64,000 nt of DNA from Typhlomys cinereus (GCA_023101885.1 JALPQD010000232.1:2074618-2138617); one strand, 5' to 3'. Shown: positions 35,029 through 46,984, counted from the stretch's first letter. The notes: a model not told the origin generated them from the letters alone. Made by a program: numbers and translations.

Positions 35029-35190
35029 TAGTTTTGTTTTTGAGACATGGCCTTGCTCTGCAGCCCTGACTGTTTCGTATTCCTGTACACTTTAGGACCT
35101 CCTCAAACTTGAGGCAACATACCTACCTCACCCTTCCTCTTGACAGCTGGAGATTCAGGGATGTACTGCAACACTCAACATCATTTATAG
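34996..35190 (-). mobile_element. B1-like SINE, reverse, with 30-nt poly-T
   Basis: A run of 30 T (34996-35025) is the inverted A tail. It is followed by GTTTTTGAGACATGGCCTTG, CTCTGCAGCCCTGACTG, CTCCTCAAACTTGAGGC and a CTGGAGATTCAGGGATG segment, the inverted 7SL-derived order of B1. Confidence 0.8.
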
Positions 35191-36087
35191 TTTTTTAAGT
35201 GGAAAAGCGCTGCATAATATTTTTGCTTTCACTTTAGCCTTTATAATTGAATATAACTTAGACTTACTAAATAGTATTCTTGGCTAATAACTTCAATGCT
35301 TAAAGAGTGATATACTAAAAATACATGCCAAAAACAAAGACAAAATAGATGAGCCTTTTCATATCTCATTACTTCGAAAGTGAAGCAGACTTGTCAAGAA
35401 TCAAATGGGCCTTTTTTCCTCTATGGCCAGATTCTGCTGCACGTGTTCCAGCCACTGCAGGTCTGACCCCCCAGCCCGGATACCGACGATCTCCAGTACC
35501 CATCTTGCCTCACTCGATCTCACTCATCTAACCCCTTACCCACCCACTGATAGTTAAAATTTCTTCAATCGCCACAGGCTGGGGACCAGTGGACCAAACA
35601 GTTGAGAAAGCCATGAATCTCACCATTCAACACAAGACGGCCTTGCACCCAATTCAAAGATAAATAACCCATTTTATTTTCCATTTATTCTCAAGTAATA
35701 GTCGTCCTTAGCCTAAGATTTCTAAACAGCATATGCAAGTGTCTTAGCCATTCAACTTCACTTATCTCTAATAATCTATAAAAATTGCCATCTCCCACTC
35801 AGCCCCCCTATTTCTAGCTACTATACTTCCGCTATTCTATCATCTTAAAGCTATTCTTATACTTGTTCCAAACTTCATATAACAAATCTGATTCCCAATT
35901 TTAAACTTCCCAGACCATAAATCCTGTCACCCTCAAAGCAGAACTGTGTTTATACTACCCGAAAGGCACTGCAGTAGCCTCACCCACAAAACAGTACAAA
36001 GTAACCCTAAACTGACCCTTAGTCAACACCATCCCTTCCACATTCGGGGAAGGTTTTGCAATAACTATTTAGATCTAGAAATTCTAT

Positions 36088-37233
36088 ATGACTCAAAAGA
36101 GCCAGAAACACATACCGAAGAAAGAAACCAGCGACCAAACACAGTATGCCCACTCACACTGTAAATCCACAAAATACAACAAAACCCAGGAAAAAAATGT
36201 CTCCTACCAAAAAAAAAAAATCAGACCTGTAATGATAAATCCTAGTCAGAATAACTTCTTGGATATTAGTAAAGAAAATAGTAATCAGTATAATTATTTG
36301 AAAAGCTTGATGATTAATATGATCAAAGAAATGGCAGAGGAACTCTGAGGATGAATAGCGCATAAAGAAATATGAACAGGAAAATAATAAACACCTAAAA
36401 GAGATATTAAGGACAGCTTAAGACATAAAAGTAAGCACAGAATGATTGAAAAATCTCAAGCTCAGATTTTACTTGAAATTAAAACTAATCTACGTACAAT
36501 TCAAAACAGCAGAAAGTCTTACCAACAGACTGAATAAAATGGAAAATAGAATATCAAAGCTGCAAGACAAGATTGAAGAAAGAAATATTTGATTAAAGAA
36601 GTTGAAAAATATTTAAAAATACGTAAAAGGAATATTCAAGAGCTATGGGTCACCTTGAAGAAAGTAAGCCTGTATATATATGGAATCTCAGAATAAGAAA
36701 CTCAAAAATCTGCACCAGAACATAGTTTTTAAACAATCACAAATGAAATTTTTCCAGACCTAAAGAAAGAGATCTCCATCTAAGTACAATATGCATACCA
36801 CACACCAATCAGATATGACCAAATTAGAAAAGCACTGCAGATACAAGATAAAGAAAATATTTTGAGAGTTGCAAGACAGAAAAACCAAGTCACAGTTAAA
36901 GGCAAGCCTGTCAGAATAACAACTGATTATTCAATGGAGACAGTAAAAACCAGAAGAGCTTGCAGAGATGTACTTCAAGTTATGAATGATCACAAATGCC
37001 AACCCAGGCTGCTATATCCGGAAAAACTGTCAGTTGTGATTGAAGGTAAAAGAAAAATTTTCCATGATAAAAATAAATTGAAGGGCTATATGACCACCAA
37101 GCCAGGTCTCCAAAAGATATTGAAGAAATATTCAAGACAAAAGAGGAGGATAAACTCACCTAAGAAAACAGAAGGAAAAGTAATGCCAGCAAACCACAAA
37201 GCAAAGAAACACATATATAAAAATTTCAAATAA
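36088..37233 (+). pseudogene. L1 ORF1 pseudogene, C-terminal domain largely open
   Basis: The frame starting MTQKSQKHIPKKETSDQ at 36088 is the likely N-terminus; it is open for 86 codons and is followed by stops. The C-terminal part 36862-37233 is open for 123 codons and holds KGKPVRITTDYS, LYPEKLSVVIEG and MTTKPGLQKIL, matching the RNA-binding C-terminal domain of L1 ORF1p. The middle coiled-coil region (36350-36860) is disrupted by stops, so no intact trimeric ORF1p can be made. Confidence 0.8.
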
Positions 37234-37254
37234 CAAATAATGACAGAAATCAAT

Positions 37255-37925
37255 AAATGCTTCTCAATTATAACCTTAAACATCAATGGACTCAACTCCA
37301 AGATCAAGAAACAAAAACTACAAATATGTGTTAAAATCACAATTTTTCAATTCGCTGTCTTGAAGAAACATACTTCACCATGAAAGATAGGCATATCTCA
37401 GAATGAAAGACTGGTCAAAGGTAACCCAAGCTAATGGACCTATGAAACACATAGGAGTAGCCATTCTAATATCTAACAAAATAGACTTCAAACCAAAGAG
37501 ACACAGAAGGATACTACATATTTGCCAAATAATAATCTAAGAAGAAGACTTCACAATTCTTAACATGTATGTACCCAATATGAGCTCACTCATTTATTTT
37601 AAAAATACTATAGCATTAAAACAACAAATCAACACTTCCATGATAATAGGGGATTTCAACACTCCAAATTCACCAATAGATAATTCAACAGACCAAAATT
37701 TGAACAGAAACACACTGAAACTAAATCAAACTATAAGCCAAATGGATAAGACTATCTACATAACCTTTCCATTCAAATGCCATGGAAATTTATCCACATA
37801 CTAGGCTACAAAGCACACCTCCACAAATGCAAGAAAAGTGATATTATATCCAATATTTTATCTGAACACTGTGGAATAAAACTCAACATCCATAACAAGG
37901 CAGACAATAGAAAGTATAGTAAAAG
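37255..37925 (+). pseudogene. L1 ORF2 endonuclease remnant
   Basis: It aligns with 12505-13150. The frame 37565-37804 shows MYVPN and the catalytic-site motif GDFNTPNSPIDNSTDQNLNR. Several stops precede it. Nothing of the reverse transcriptase follows, because the sequence jumps to the 3' UTR. Confidence 0.75.
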
Positions 37926-38860
37926 GAAAACTTCTGTAACACCCACAAAATGCAAAGGGATGTAAATCAGAGAGCAAGGGGGTAGAAGATCGCAAAAAGT
38001 ACAGACAAAAGAACACAGGCAAATAGAGGAATAAGGCCATTCTGAAAGAAAAGTCTTAAGGGGTATTAAGGAAGAGGATAGGTCTTAATAAAGGTCAGAG
38101 AGGAAAAAAAAAAGGCAAGTGGCTCATGGAAAAAAAGAGAGATCAAGAGCCTTACCCAATTATGAGTGCTGTAAGCTACAACAGTTCTTGTAAGAATTCA
38201 GGGAAGCAACAGCAGTGTGTAAGACCCATGGGTAACCAATTATTTTCTGAATGGGTTTTAAACCCTCTTATTATCAGGAACTCATGCCTGACACTGTAAA
38301 TTTATACAAATAATAGTAGAAGGAAAGAAACTAGACACTAGACAGAAACAGTTTTCTTAGTGATAACTACAAAACTTGATAGTAAACCACCATCTAAACA
38401 CATCTTATGTAACCTTTAGATAAGAAAAGCTACCAGAGCTCAACCAAGATACAACTATTACACTGGAAGACCAGTGAGGCAGAAAGTCACAACTTGCCAG
38501 AAGGCAGAATATTGGTGACCCTGGAACACTCAGCCCTAATCATCAAAATCTTTCCCCATTCCAAGACTCAGGGAATCTTGTAGAAGACAGCATGTCAAGA
38601 TTGTAAGAGTCAAAAGGTGGGGTAGTATACTTCTGACCAGTACACTCCAGTCACGACTGGGCTGCTATACCCAGAAGCTCACTGCAATGAGAACACCAGA
38701 TCTACACAACAGTTAACAAATCAACATTCCTCCAAGGACTAGCCAGGATCTCAGACGAAACAACTGAATTCCGAGTGTCTCTGGGAAAGATACTGAGCAA
38801 GGGAAGGTCATGGTACAGAGACCAACTTAGGTCTTGCTGTCCCAACATATATGACTTCCT

Positions 38861-39889
38861 ATTAACATTAGAATTACTACCATTAAAAATGCAAGATATG
38901 TAACACATTTTTAACTACAAGTTATCATATAAATCGTATTATAAAAGTATTTTTCCTTAACCCCTAGGAAAAACCTTAGATTTCTATTATTAGTACCCCT
39001 TGCCCTAAAATGCTGGAAAGAATATTACTTCTAGTCATCAACAGTAAAAGATATTATAGTGCTTAATATTTCAAGTGATGCTGTAGTCATTTACTTTATT
39101 CTGAAAGATGTAAGTATTCACTTTGTTAGAATTGGAAATAAATGGTAAATGCTTGGTGAATAATATAAAGTGGTATAAATTTTGACTATGTTTATAATTT
39201 TAAATTGGTTTTACAAAGTAGATCACTATACCTTATTGTTTAAGAGAATTTTGGCTAAGGTATACAAATGTGTTTCCAACATTTAAAATAATAAATATCT
39301 ACAAAATATTGAGGAAATAAGGAATATTAGTGCTCATTCTTTTCTTCTTTGTTGTAGCTTTGCTAATACTCTTAGCCAAGTATCTTTGCACTATCTTCTT
39401 TCTGTTAGGATAGGTGGAATATACTTACCTACTGCATTTATATTGGGCTGAACTATGTAATCTGTAATGGAATGTTAACAATCAAAACATGTGAAATATT
39501 TTGAATATATCAGTGTATTTTCTTCAGCTGTTGTTTTTTCTATTGTGAGAAGAATATACCTTGGGTAGCATCTGATCATCTCTGATGAAGACTGATTGAA
39601 TAAATTTGAAATGAAATTCCTGTGTAGAGTTCATGCAAGTTTGAGTGTAGCTGATGTGCTAGAACTGACTTAATGAGTATGAATATAATTCATATTTATT
39701 TTTGTAAGCCATCTAAATTTTTGGAGTTGCTTGGTATCCATCATATTCGAGGCTATCATTGGCAGATATATATTTTATATTATGATCATTCAATATTTAT
39801 GAAATATTAATAAGTAATTTAGATAGTGGATTGGAATTTATTATAATGAATAAAATGCAGATTAAATATTTAATTATAAATGTATCAAT
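38861..39889. other. Unassigned AT-rich sequence
   Basis: No recognised element. A weak acceptor-like tract ends near 39358 but has no good donor. Confidence 0.4.
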
Positions 39890-39965
39890 AGGCTGGGTGT
39901 GGTAACACAAAAGGATCATGAGTTTGTGGTCAGAGCCACACTTAGATTCATTCTGGAAAACAAGT
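39890..39965 (+). mobile_element. B1-like SINE remnant
   Basis: AGGCTGGGTGTGGTAACACA followed by AGGATCATGAGTTTGTGGTC retains the B1 start and the GAGTTTGAGGCCAG-like block. The middle is deleted. Confidence 0.5.
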
Positions 39966-40545
39966 CTCATTAGTTATTATCAAATTTTGAAGTAGAAATG
40001 CAGTCTTCCCTGGAAAACTATTTTCAGTCCTGTGAAACTGACAAGAAAGTTCAAATTGAAAAGGAGAATAGGCTGTAGCTTTTCTTACACAGGAAAGCTT
40101 TAAGTCATTTGAAGGCTTCTATCCCAAAATTAACATTTTGCTTTTGTTACCATTCCCTTTGTTATCTTTAGGCACAAAATTTAAAGAAATCATTTTCTGA
40201 TTTGGATCCTTTATTACCTGTATGTTATAATCTCTTTAAAATTTAGTTATTAGGGACTGTGATGCAGTGCACAAATTACCACTTTTCTACTAAGGATCTG
40301 CTTAACATAAAAGCCCAAAGATATAAGTATGGATTTCTGAAACTTTAAAACTATATACAAATGCTTGGCAGGAAAAAAGTTCTTGTGTCAAATGAGGATA
40401 TACTTTGGAATTATAGATTCAATGGAATAAATTCCTAAATTTTAATGATGGCCCTCACTATTCAAATAAGATCATCTGAAATTTTTAGCATGAATATATA
40501 TTTTTAAAAAGTTGGATAATTATACAGTGAATATTTCCATTTCAG

Positions 40546-40582
40546 ATGTCAGAGACACCTTGTCAAAAGCCAAGAACTATGA
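40546..40582 (+). CDS. Candidate 37-nt small exon
   Basis: The acceptor is TATTTCCATTTCAG ending at 40545 and the donor is TATGA|GTAAGTGG at 40583. The 37 nt between are open in the frames needed: read from phase 0 they give MSETPCQKPRTM plus one base, and read from phase 2 they give DVRDTLSKAKNYE. It is on the same strand as the candidates at 31227 and 40976. The identity of the gene is unknown, and a chance match cannot be excluded for so short a segment. Confidence 0.2.
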
Positions 40583-40975
40583 GTAAGTGGATGAAAATAC
40601 TATGCTTCATAAACAACTTGGCCTACTTTTAGAAAAGCTATTTCCTTCTACAGGTAGCATAATAATGGTTAAACAATTACTCTCATAAAATATTATTTTG
40701 CAATTAGCTGTGAAGAAATAAGAGGTATTAACTTAAGGGACTGAAACTCAATAGATTTTTCTGCATATTGATCTACTAACTGCATAATAGACCAAATTGG
40801 TGTTTCAGTTTTTTTGGTACTGCATCTATAATCCAAATTTCTGTTTGAGAAAGAAGAATCTTTTCAACAAGTTTGTGGCAGAAGATTTTTATTTGTTAAA
40901 GTATCCACATTAAAGTTTAGGTTTAATGCAAAAATAATTGAGTAAAGTCTATTTCTATCTAACTCTTATTTTTAG

Positions 40976-40987
40976 ATGGAAAAGGAA
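40976..40987 (+). CDS. Candidate 12-nt microexon
   Basis: An unusually good acceptor, TATCTAACTCTTATTTTTAG ending at 40975, is followed after 12 nt (ATGGAAAAGGAA) by a strong donor GTAAGTATAA at 40988. A 12-nt exon would add four residues and keep the frame, as neural microexons do. No purine-rich or repeat context explains the arrangement. It may still be coincidence. Confidence 0.25.
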
Positions 40988-40989
40988 GT

Positions 40990-42514
40990 AAGTATAACTA
41001 GCCTTTCAGTATTTTAATGTATATATTTCTCACATTTTGAACACCATAATTACTTTACTTTTTCTTTCTATGTGATTACAATTCACATTATCATTCTATG
41101 TAATTATAATTCATTTCTATGTGTCCTGCAATTGCACATATTTATTTAATTTTGTACCTAATCATATATTTTTCTTAAAGTAAAACTTGTATCACATAAA
41201 ACATTCTGTTTAGAGACAAAGAAGATAAACTCAACTAATGAACATGGAATTGAAAAATAGAGTTTAAAAACTTGCTTGAACTCTTGTTTTGCATGTTGCA
41301 AAAACCTTTTGTTACTTTCTGCAAGTATCTGGGTAGACAGACGCTTTCTCGTGTATTAGCAGAACTGCGGAGAGCCCAATTAGTTCCTCTGGTTTACCAA
41401 CGTCTGTTCTGTCACGAAAAGTAATTCTAAACAATTCTACAGCAAGTAGAAAGTTATCCACATACAAAAAGTTTAGGGATGCCTTAGCTTAATTTATTTT
41501 GGGCTGTGTAAAAGATAGACAGAATTTGATGCAAATAACAACTTTAGACAAAATTGGTATACAGTACATTAGGCCTGGTGCTTTACACACATTAGAGATA
41601 AAGAAATCAATTGCCAAGGCAATGGAGAGGAACTGTGCATACAGAGTTTCAGAAGAGGCAGGAACATGAGAAATAAAAAATTAAAATGTATGAATTTTGT
41701 AGACATTCAAGTTTGCATGTGAATTCAGCATTTAAAATGTATGTACATCATACTCTGTGTTCAAAATCAAAATCACCTTCTCAATTATGGTATGAACTTC
41801 TTGAAGCAGGCTTTATTTTTCAGTTTCTCAGTTATACAACACAGACTCAAACCTACTGCTGAACACACAGTAAATAATTATTGATTGCTTAAATTAAGAT
41901 CATAATTCAAGATCATTTGGTCAATACAGTGTTAGACTATTTCTCACAAACAATACAGTTATTAGAAGTCCAAAACTGGTGTGATGCAAATAGGTTTAGG
42001 TCACCTTCACCATATTTGTTTCTAATTTTGAGATTGCTTGTTATGACAAAGCGAAGCCAATTTATAGCACATTTTTTCGCTGTAGTTAAAATTGTTTCTT
42101 TTTCAATTCAAGTATGTTCATTGTACTTCTCTTTATTGCCTTCTTTTTCTTAGGCTTTGTGAAATAAGAAACTATATTATATGCTGTTTAGTGATTGCTT
42201 TCTCTTCACTTCCGAAAAATGCTTCAATCTCATGATGTGAGAAGACCCCTTACGGCAATCTCTTTATCCCCATTTCAAATAAGAAGAAAGATACAATTTT
42301 AATTCAGTATGAACTATGGGAAATTCTATCTCACACTTCCTAGATCCCACATAGGAAGATTCAAGTCAAAGAGAGATATAATATGAAATAGCATTACAGC
42401 TTCATATTACAAAGTAGGATGACACAACCACTCTCAGAAACAATTATGAAGTTCCATTTATGTTTATAGAAGAATCATTCTGTTAGTAGATCATAATGCA
42501 TTAATAAGAAAGTT
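40990..42514. other. Unassigned AT-rich sequence
   Basis: A small imperfect tandem repeat of TTCTATGTNATTANAATTCA lies at about 41066-41122. A possible MIR scrap (TTTATCCCCATTTCAAATAAG-like) lies near 42260-42300. Otherwise nothing recognised. Confidence 0.4.
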
Positions 42515-42748
42515 CCTAGAAGGGATTGTGTGTGTGTTTGTGTGTGTGTGTGTATGGGGGTGTCGTGCACAAGCATGTATGTCAGGTGTCTTTCTCAAAT
42601 GTTATCCACCTTGTTTTTTGAGATAATGTCTGCCAGTGAACCTAGAGCTCAACAATTTGTCTAGACTTGCTGGCCAGCAAGCTCTGAGAGCCTTCCATTT
42701 CAGCGTCACCAGAACTGAAATTACAGGTGTGCACAATCCTGCTTGTTC
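42515..42748 (-). mobile_element. B4-like SINE, reverse
   Basis: The GT-rich start (inverted CA tail) is followed by GTCAGGTGTCTTTCTCAAAT, ATCCACCTTGTTTTTTGAGA, ACTTGCTGGCCAGCAAGCTC and GAAATTACAGGTGTGCACAA. This order is diagnostic of inverted B4. Confidence 0.85.
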
Positions 42749-42769
42749 TTTTATGTGAGTTCTTTTATG

Positions 42770-42899
42770 TGTTTCCTTAACAAGAAGAGGCCTTTCCCTT
42801 TAGTTCTGTGACAGAGTTTTTTTCTTAGATCCCATTGGCCAGAACTCAGTCAAGACCAGACTCCATATCAATCCCTTATGAAAGCAGAATGAGGTTTTT
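42770..42899 (-). repeat. Left copy of a 130-bp inverted repeat pair
   Basis: This segment is about 90% identical to the reverse complement of 44217-44342, including CTTAGATCCCATTGGCCAGA and CAATCCCTTATGAAAGCAGA. The family is unknown. It directly follows the reverse B4. Confidence 0.85.
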
Positions 42900-43399
42900 A
42901 ACACTGGAGATAGAAATTCAGCTTCTCATGCTTGTTCAGCAAGTATTTCCATCTCCTCATTTCTGTCCTAGAAGATTAACATCACTTCTATGCATTTGAA
43001 TGCTATAGCTTTGCTTTCAGGATATATGGTGGAGTTTATTGTAATATAGCTTATGTGTGATGACTTAACTGGAGCTGAATTGGTATTAGCACAAAGGTCT
43101 TCTTTTTTAATGGGTCTGTGGCAAAAATTGTGATATTATGTGAGACAGTGAAGGTGGTTTATGTTATGCTTTCTAGGTTATGAGTTAATTCTTTATAATC
43201 TGGTAATAAGCAAATATAAACTGTTTGAAAGTAATAATCATCTTTCCTAAACAAATCATCTGGGCACATTACTAAAAGTGGATATTCTTGGTGATAACTT
43301 TTTTCATTATGCTTAACTCTAATTCACAAAATTCTTACTTTTCAGTATTTATTGCATAGTCTCTACATATGTTAATGTTGATAGCCTCTGGACAAAGTT
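42900..43399. other. Unassigned sequence
   Basis: No recognised element. Confidence 0.4.
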
Positions 43400-43705
43400 G
43401 TCTTTTTAACATGCGTGCACAAGTGTGTGTGTATATGTGTTCAAGAAGTAATATGGGTGTGTGTATGTCTTTGGAAGCTGGAGAATGACATTGAAAATCA
43501 TTCTGGATTGCTCCTTATTGCTTCTCTCTGGTGTTTCCCAGGCTCTGCCATACAGGGTCAGAATTGCAAGCCACTGTCACATATATCCAACATTTTTATA
43601 CAGGGTCAGAATTGCAAGCCACTGTCACATATATCCAACATTTTTTATATGGGATCCAGCGATCTGAACTCAGTCCATTTGTTTGCAAGGTAAAGACGTG
43701 TAACA
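43400..43705 (-). mobile_element. B4-like SINE remnant, reverse, with internal duplication
   Basis: It has a GT-rich left part, then TTGGAAGCTGGAGAATGACA, a TTTCCCAGGCTCTGCCATAC-type middle, and ATATGGGATCCAGCGATCTG with AACTCAGTCCATTTGTTTGC at the right, resembling the inverted B4 head. A 48-bp segment is duplicated inside. Confidence 0.5.
43551..43646 (+). repeat. Perfect 48-bp tandem duplication
   Basis: Positions 43551-43598 and 43599-43646 start TACAGGGTCAGAATTGCAAG and are identical over all 48 bp apart from one base in the closing T-run. Forty-eight is divisible by three, so three overlapping short forward frames show the same repeated peptide; this is not evidence for coding. Confidence 0.95.
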
Positions 43706-44216
43706 ATAGAGTGTAACGCTAGCATTCTCATTTATATGTGAGTTTCACAGAGTTTATCTTCTGGCTCATTAGGCATAGGTCAATGAAGCCATGAGCATTG
43801 TTGCATTAGGGTGCTTTTTGTGCTTTATATCTTTAAGCTCAATAAGTCAGTCTAGCATCCAAACTGGCGTTGTACTATTTATCCAAACTAGTCATGAATA
43901 TAATTTCATAACATCTCACCCACAGCACAACCATAGCATGGTAATGTAGCATGTGTTTTGTTAATGTATTTGTGTTCTATTAGAGTCTCATCTTTGCATC
44001 CCTGTGCCATATGTTACTGGGCTATAGTACATCTCTTAAGTAATAGGAAATAAAAATGAGTAAAATTACATTGTGACATATGTTATTGTCAACAAGCAGA
44101 CTTCTTTTATTCCTAATTGTACTCTAATTGTATTTTATTCACATTTGGTGGAAATGTGCTCTATAAAGAGGAGTCCAGCTCCAAGCCCAAAGTATGAAAC
44201 AGGAAATATACAGGTC
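43706..44216. other. Unassigned sequence
   Basis: No recognised element. Confidence 0.4.
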
Positions 44217-44363
44217 AAAATCTCATTCTGCTTTCATAAGGGATTGATATGGAATCTGGTCTTAACTGAGTTCTGGCCAATGGGATCTAAGAAAGAAACT
44301 CTGTCATAGGACTAATGGAAAAGGCCTCTTGTTAAGGAAACACATGCAGAAAAAAAAAAAAAA
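44217..44363 (+). repeat. Right copy of the inverted repeat pair, with A-run
   Basis: The reverse complement of 42770-42899. The homology ends at 44342 and is followed after CATGCAG by a run of 13-14 A, as if the copy were the 3' end of a retroposed sequence on the plus strand. Confidence 0.8.
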
Positions 44364-46235
44364 CTCAATCCTCTTTCACTTCTTGCCTCTGGTAGTTTTG
44401 AGGATTTTGAGCATAGCATTGCTACTGCTGAGGTTTGGGAATGAGAAAATAGATAGCATGCAGAGTATGGCTAAGCCCAAGGTTAGAAAGAGGTTAGGTA
44501 CTTCAAGTTACTGAGCCAGTTCATAGATCTACTTCCTTGTGTACTTCTTGCTGAGTGTCATAATAAATGTCCTCATTGTTTAAATAGAATTTAGCAAGGT
44601 CTTCTGTTACGTACAGACAAAAACATCTCAACTGATGAAAGGTAGTTAAAAGAATGCAGTTCATTACAGTGTGGTTGCTTTTCTCACAGGCAAAGGAAAA
44701 AATGGACTTTGCTAGTCTATTAATGAACTTTTTGTAGATATGATAGTTTAGAACTTGAAATGCATTTTTCCCTATTGAAATGTCATAAATGGTATCCAGG
44801 TTCCCAACTAAGCTCATAAAGCCAATTCAATCCAGTAATACCACAAGAATCTGTACAACCTAGTAGAACAGAATCACCTTGAAAGAAAATTTTTCCTTTG
44901 GGACAAAAAATGAAATCAGAAAAATAAAATCAGAGTTCCAGCTTGGTGAAACAGAACATTATCATTCCAAGAGCAATGAAATTAAAAGCTTCCTCCCTCC
45001 CAGGATTAGATATCGGGAACAATAATGCATATCCCAAAATGCCATATTGAGTTTATTAAATGGGACTCACTGCAATAGGTCAATAGGTCATGTTTTGGCC
45101 CAACAATAGGCTAGAAGCTTGTGAGGGAAATGCCTGATGTTTTCTTTCTCCTTCACTCCTCAGCTCCTAGAGGTTTTTCTTTTCTTCTTTCTATGTTATT
45201 AGCAGTAGCAGCTGTTGCTAATAAGATATTCTTCTTTATGATTTCTATAAAGCATCAATTAGCAACATATTTACAGAGAAGAAAATGTGCCAGTTATGTA
45301 AATCCTGCTGCTTACCTGATTTTGTTACTGTAAATACTTTGATGGTGGTATTGGATGCTCCTATTTAAGATATGTACATGTAAAAATAGCTGAAGTTGTA
45401 TTTACCTTGAAATAAATGATGGCAGTTTCAAAATTAAGTTAATTCATCCTAGATTCTTAATGTGAACCTTAATGTAATGCTTTGTTGCTCACTTTTTGAA
45501 ACTCAAGAATGGTGTCAGGTTTTGTGTTCTGACTTGTTAATTTTTGTCCTATGCGATTTCTGCTCACCTTTACAGGGAGCAGTTCTGGAGTGTGCAGGGC
45601 CACAAAAGACAATTCCCACTCCAATATTCTCTGGATCCTCTTATCTCTGAGCCTTAGCTTGTGGAGAAGAGGGGTAGACAAATGGAGAGTGATAGTTTCA
45701 CTAGACTTTCCCCAAAATTCGGAAGTAAATAAGAATGAGGAGAATCAAATAACAGAGGTATGAGGTTTGTTCTTACATTGAACCCTTTAATGATCTCACT
45801 TATGATGGAACAATACAGGGATGTTTTGGGGAAAGTAAATTAATATCACAGACATTTCAAAAGTGGAAAAATGATATAATGAAACTGTATACATTTCACC
45901 ATATATAAGAATATTAGAATATATAAGAATATAGAATATTTTAGACTTTATTCTCCTCCTCTTCTGCATCTCCCTCATCTTCATACTTGTCCCCTTCCTC
46001 CTCTTCCTTCTGTTCTTTTTTAGTTTTAATTTTAGGAATGACTCTTGATTTTCTCAGTATGGTCTATAAAACACTCACAGGTCCTAGAGAATACTTGCAA
46101 TCTCTACAGTTTGCCTCTGGTTCTTTACTGTGTATATTCTCTCAATCATGAACTGATACTTAATATAATCACTTAACCCTTCTTCACATGACTATGTCTC
46201 CTTCATACCCATGTCAGAATAATATGGATGTCTAA
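44364..46235. other. Unassigned sequence
   Basis: No family assigned. A splice-like open segment lies at 45576-45762, but its frames are open on both strands and I do not call it a gene. Confidence 0.4.
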
Positions 46236-46882
46236 GAAAACCACTCTTTCTTCCCCACATTTTATTTTTTTGTCCTAATCATACAAGCTCAATAAGTACC
46301 CCGTTCTCTCCCTCCTTCCTACCCTCCCCAATCATCACCCCTTGCACTGTTCCCCCTTACCCCTTCCTTTCACTCTCCTCCCTCCATACCCTTCTCCCAG
46401 TGACTCCCCTTTCCTCCCTCCCATCTCCTGGAGCATCCTTTTGTGTGAATGCCAAACCTCCCTCTGAGTCTTCTACTCTAGTGAGGGGTAAGGATTCAGT
46501 TGCATAGCCTGGAGCTCCTTCTTGGGCTTCCCTTAGTATGGAACTCTATTATGACTGTTAATCCCTTGCCTCTAAGGATCCTACTGCCTGGATCCTTCTC
46601 CCCTGTGATCCATGCTAGATTTGGGGGGATGTTAACATATCAGCCATTGTGCAGGTCAAGCAAAGTCCAATTCTGGCTGTTGCAGCCATAACTTGTGTGC
46701 AGTATCTTACATATCATTGGTCTTCCCCATCTTTAAGCTCTTACAATCTTGCTGCCCCCTCTTCTGCAAGGCTCCCTGAGCTTTAGGATGGGGAGAGATT
46801 TGGTTGATCTGGTTCCAGGTGATTAATGTAGGATCTTTGGTGCTCTGAATTATGGTTTGTTGTTGTGGAAAAGCACTTTTTT
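46236..46882 (-). mobile_element. Reverse 5'-truncated L1 (3' UTR only)
   Basis: It aligns with 24640-25190: a T-rich start, CATACAAGCTCAATAAGTAC, a C/T-rich block, CTCTGAGTCTTC, AATCCCTTGCCTCTAAGGAT, TCTTGCTGCCCCCTCTTCTG and ATTATGGTTTGTTG at the right end. Flanks GAAAACCACTCTTT (46236-46249) and GAAAAGCACTTTTT (46869-46882) form a TSD with two mismatches. Confidence 0.85.
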
Positions 46883-46984
46883 CAGGATCGTTATATATTT
46901 TAACTCAATATGGTTATAAGAAAGAGAGAAATGGATTAATTAAGCAGACCCTACAATGGTATTTTTAAAGATGTTTCATACATG

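Larger units (their letters stand above)
35345..38860 (+). mobile_element. LINE-1 with a large internal deletion
   Basis: The element contains a 5' UTR-like region (35345-36087, GC-rich around 35410-35520), ORF1 (36088-37233), the endonuclease part of ORF2 (37255-37925), and then, after a junction near 37925-37990, an extended L1 3' UTR up to about 38860. The whole reverse transcriptase and C-terminal portion of ORF2 is missing, about 3.5-4 kb by comparison with the copy at 10459-17837. I see no clear poly-A tail or TSD, so the 3' end may be truncated. Confidence 0.75.

Noticed and set aside
42120..42180. Strong acceptor-like tract TTCTTTTTCTTAG
   Set aside because: The following frame closes soon and no donor follows at exon distance.
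43551..43646. Two identical direct repeats resembling the start of a repeat array (CRISPR-like)
   Set aside because: There are only two adjacent units with no spacers, in a mammalian SINE context.
45576..45762. Possible exon between CACCTTTACAG and GAGGTATGAG
   Set aside because: The acceptor tract is weak, the donor is only fair, and the segment is open on both strands, so coding is not supported.
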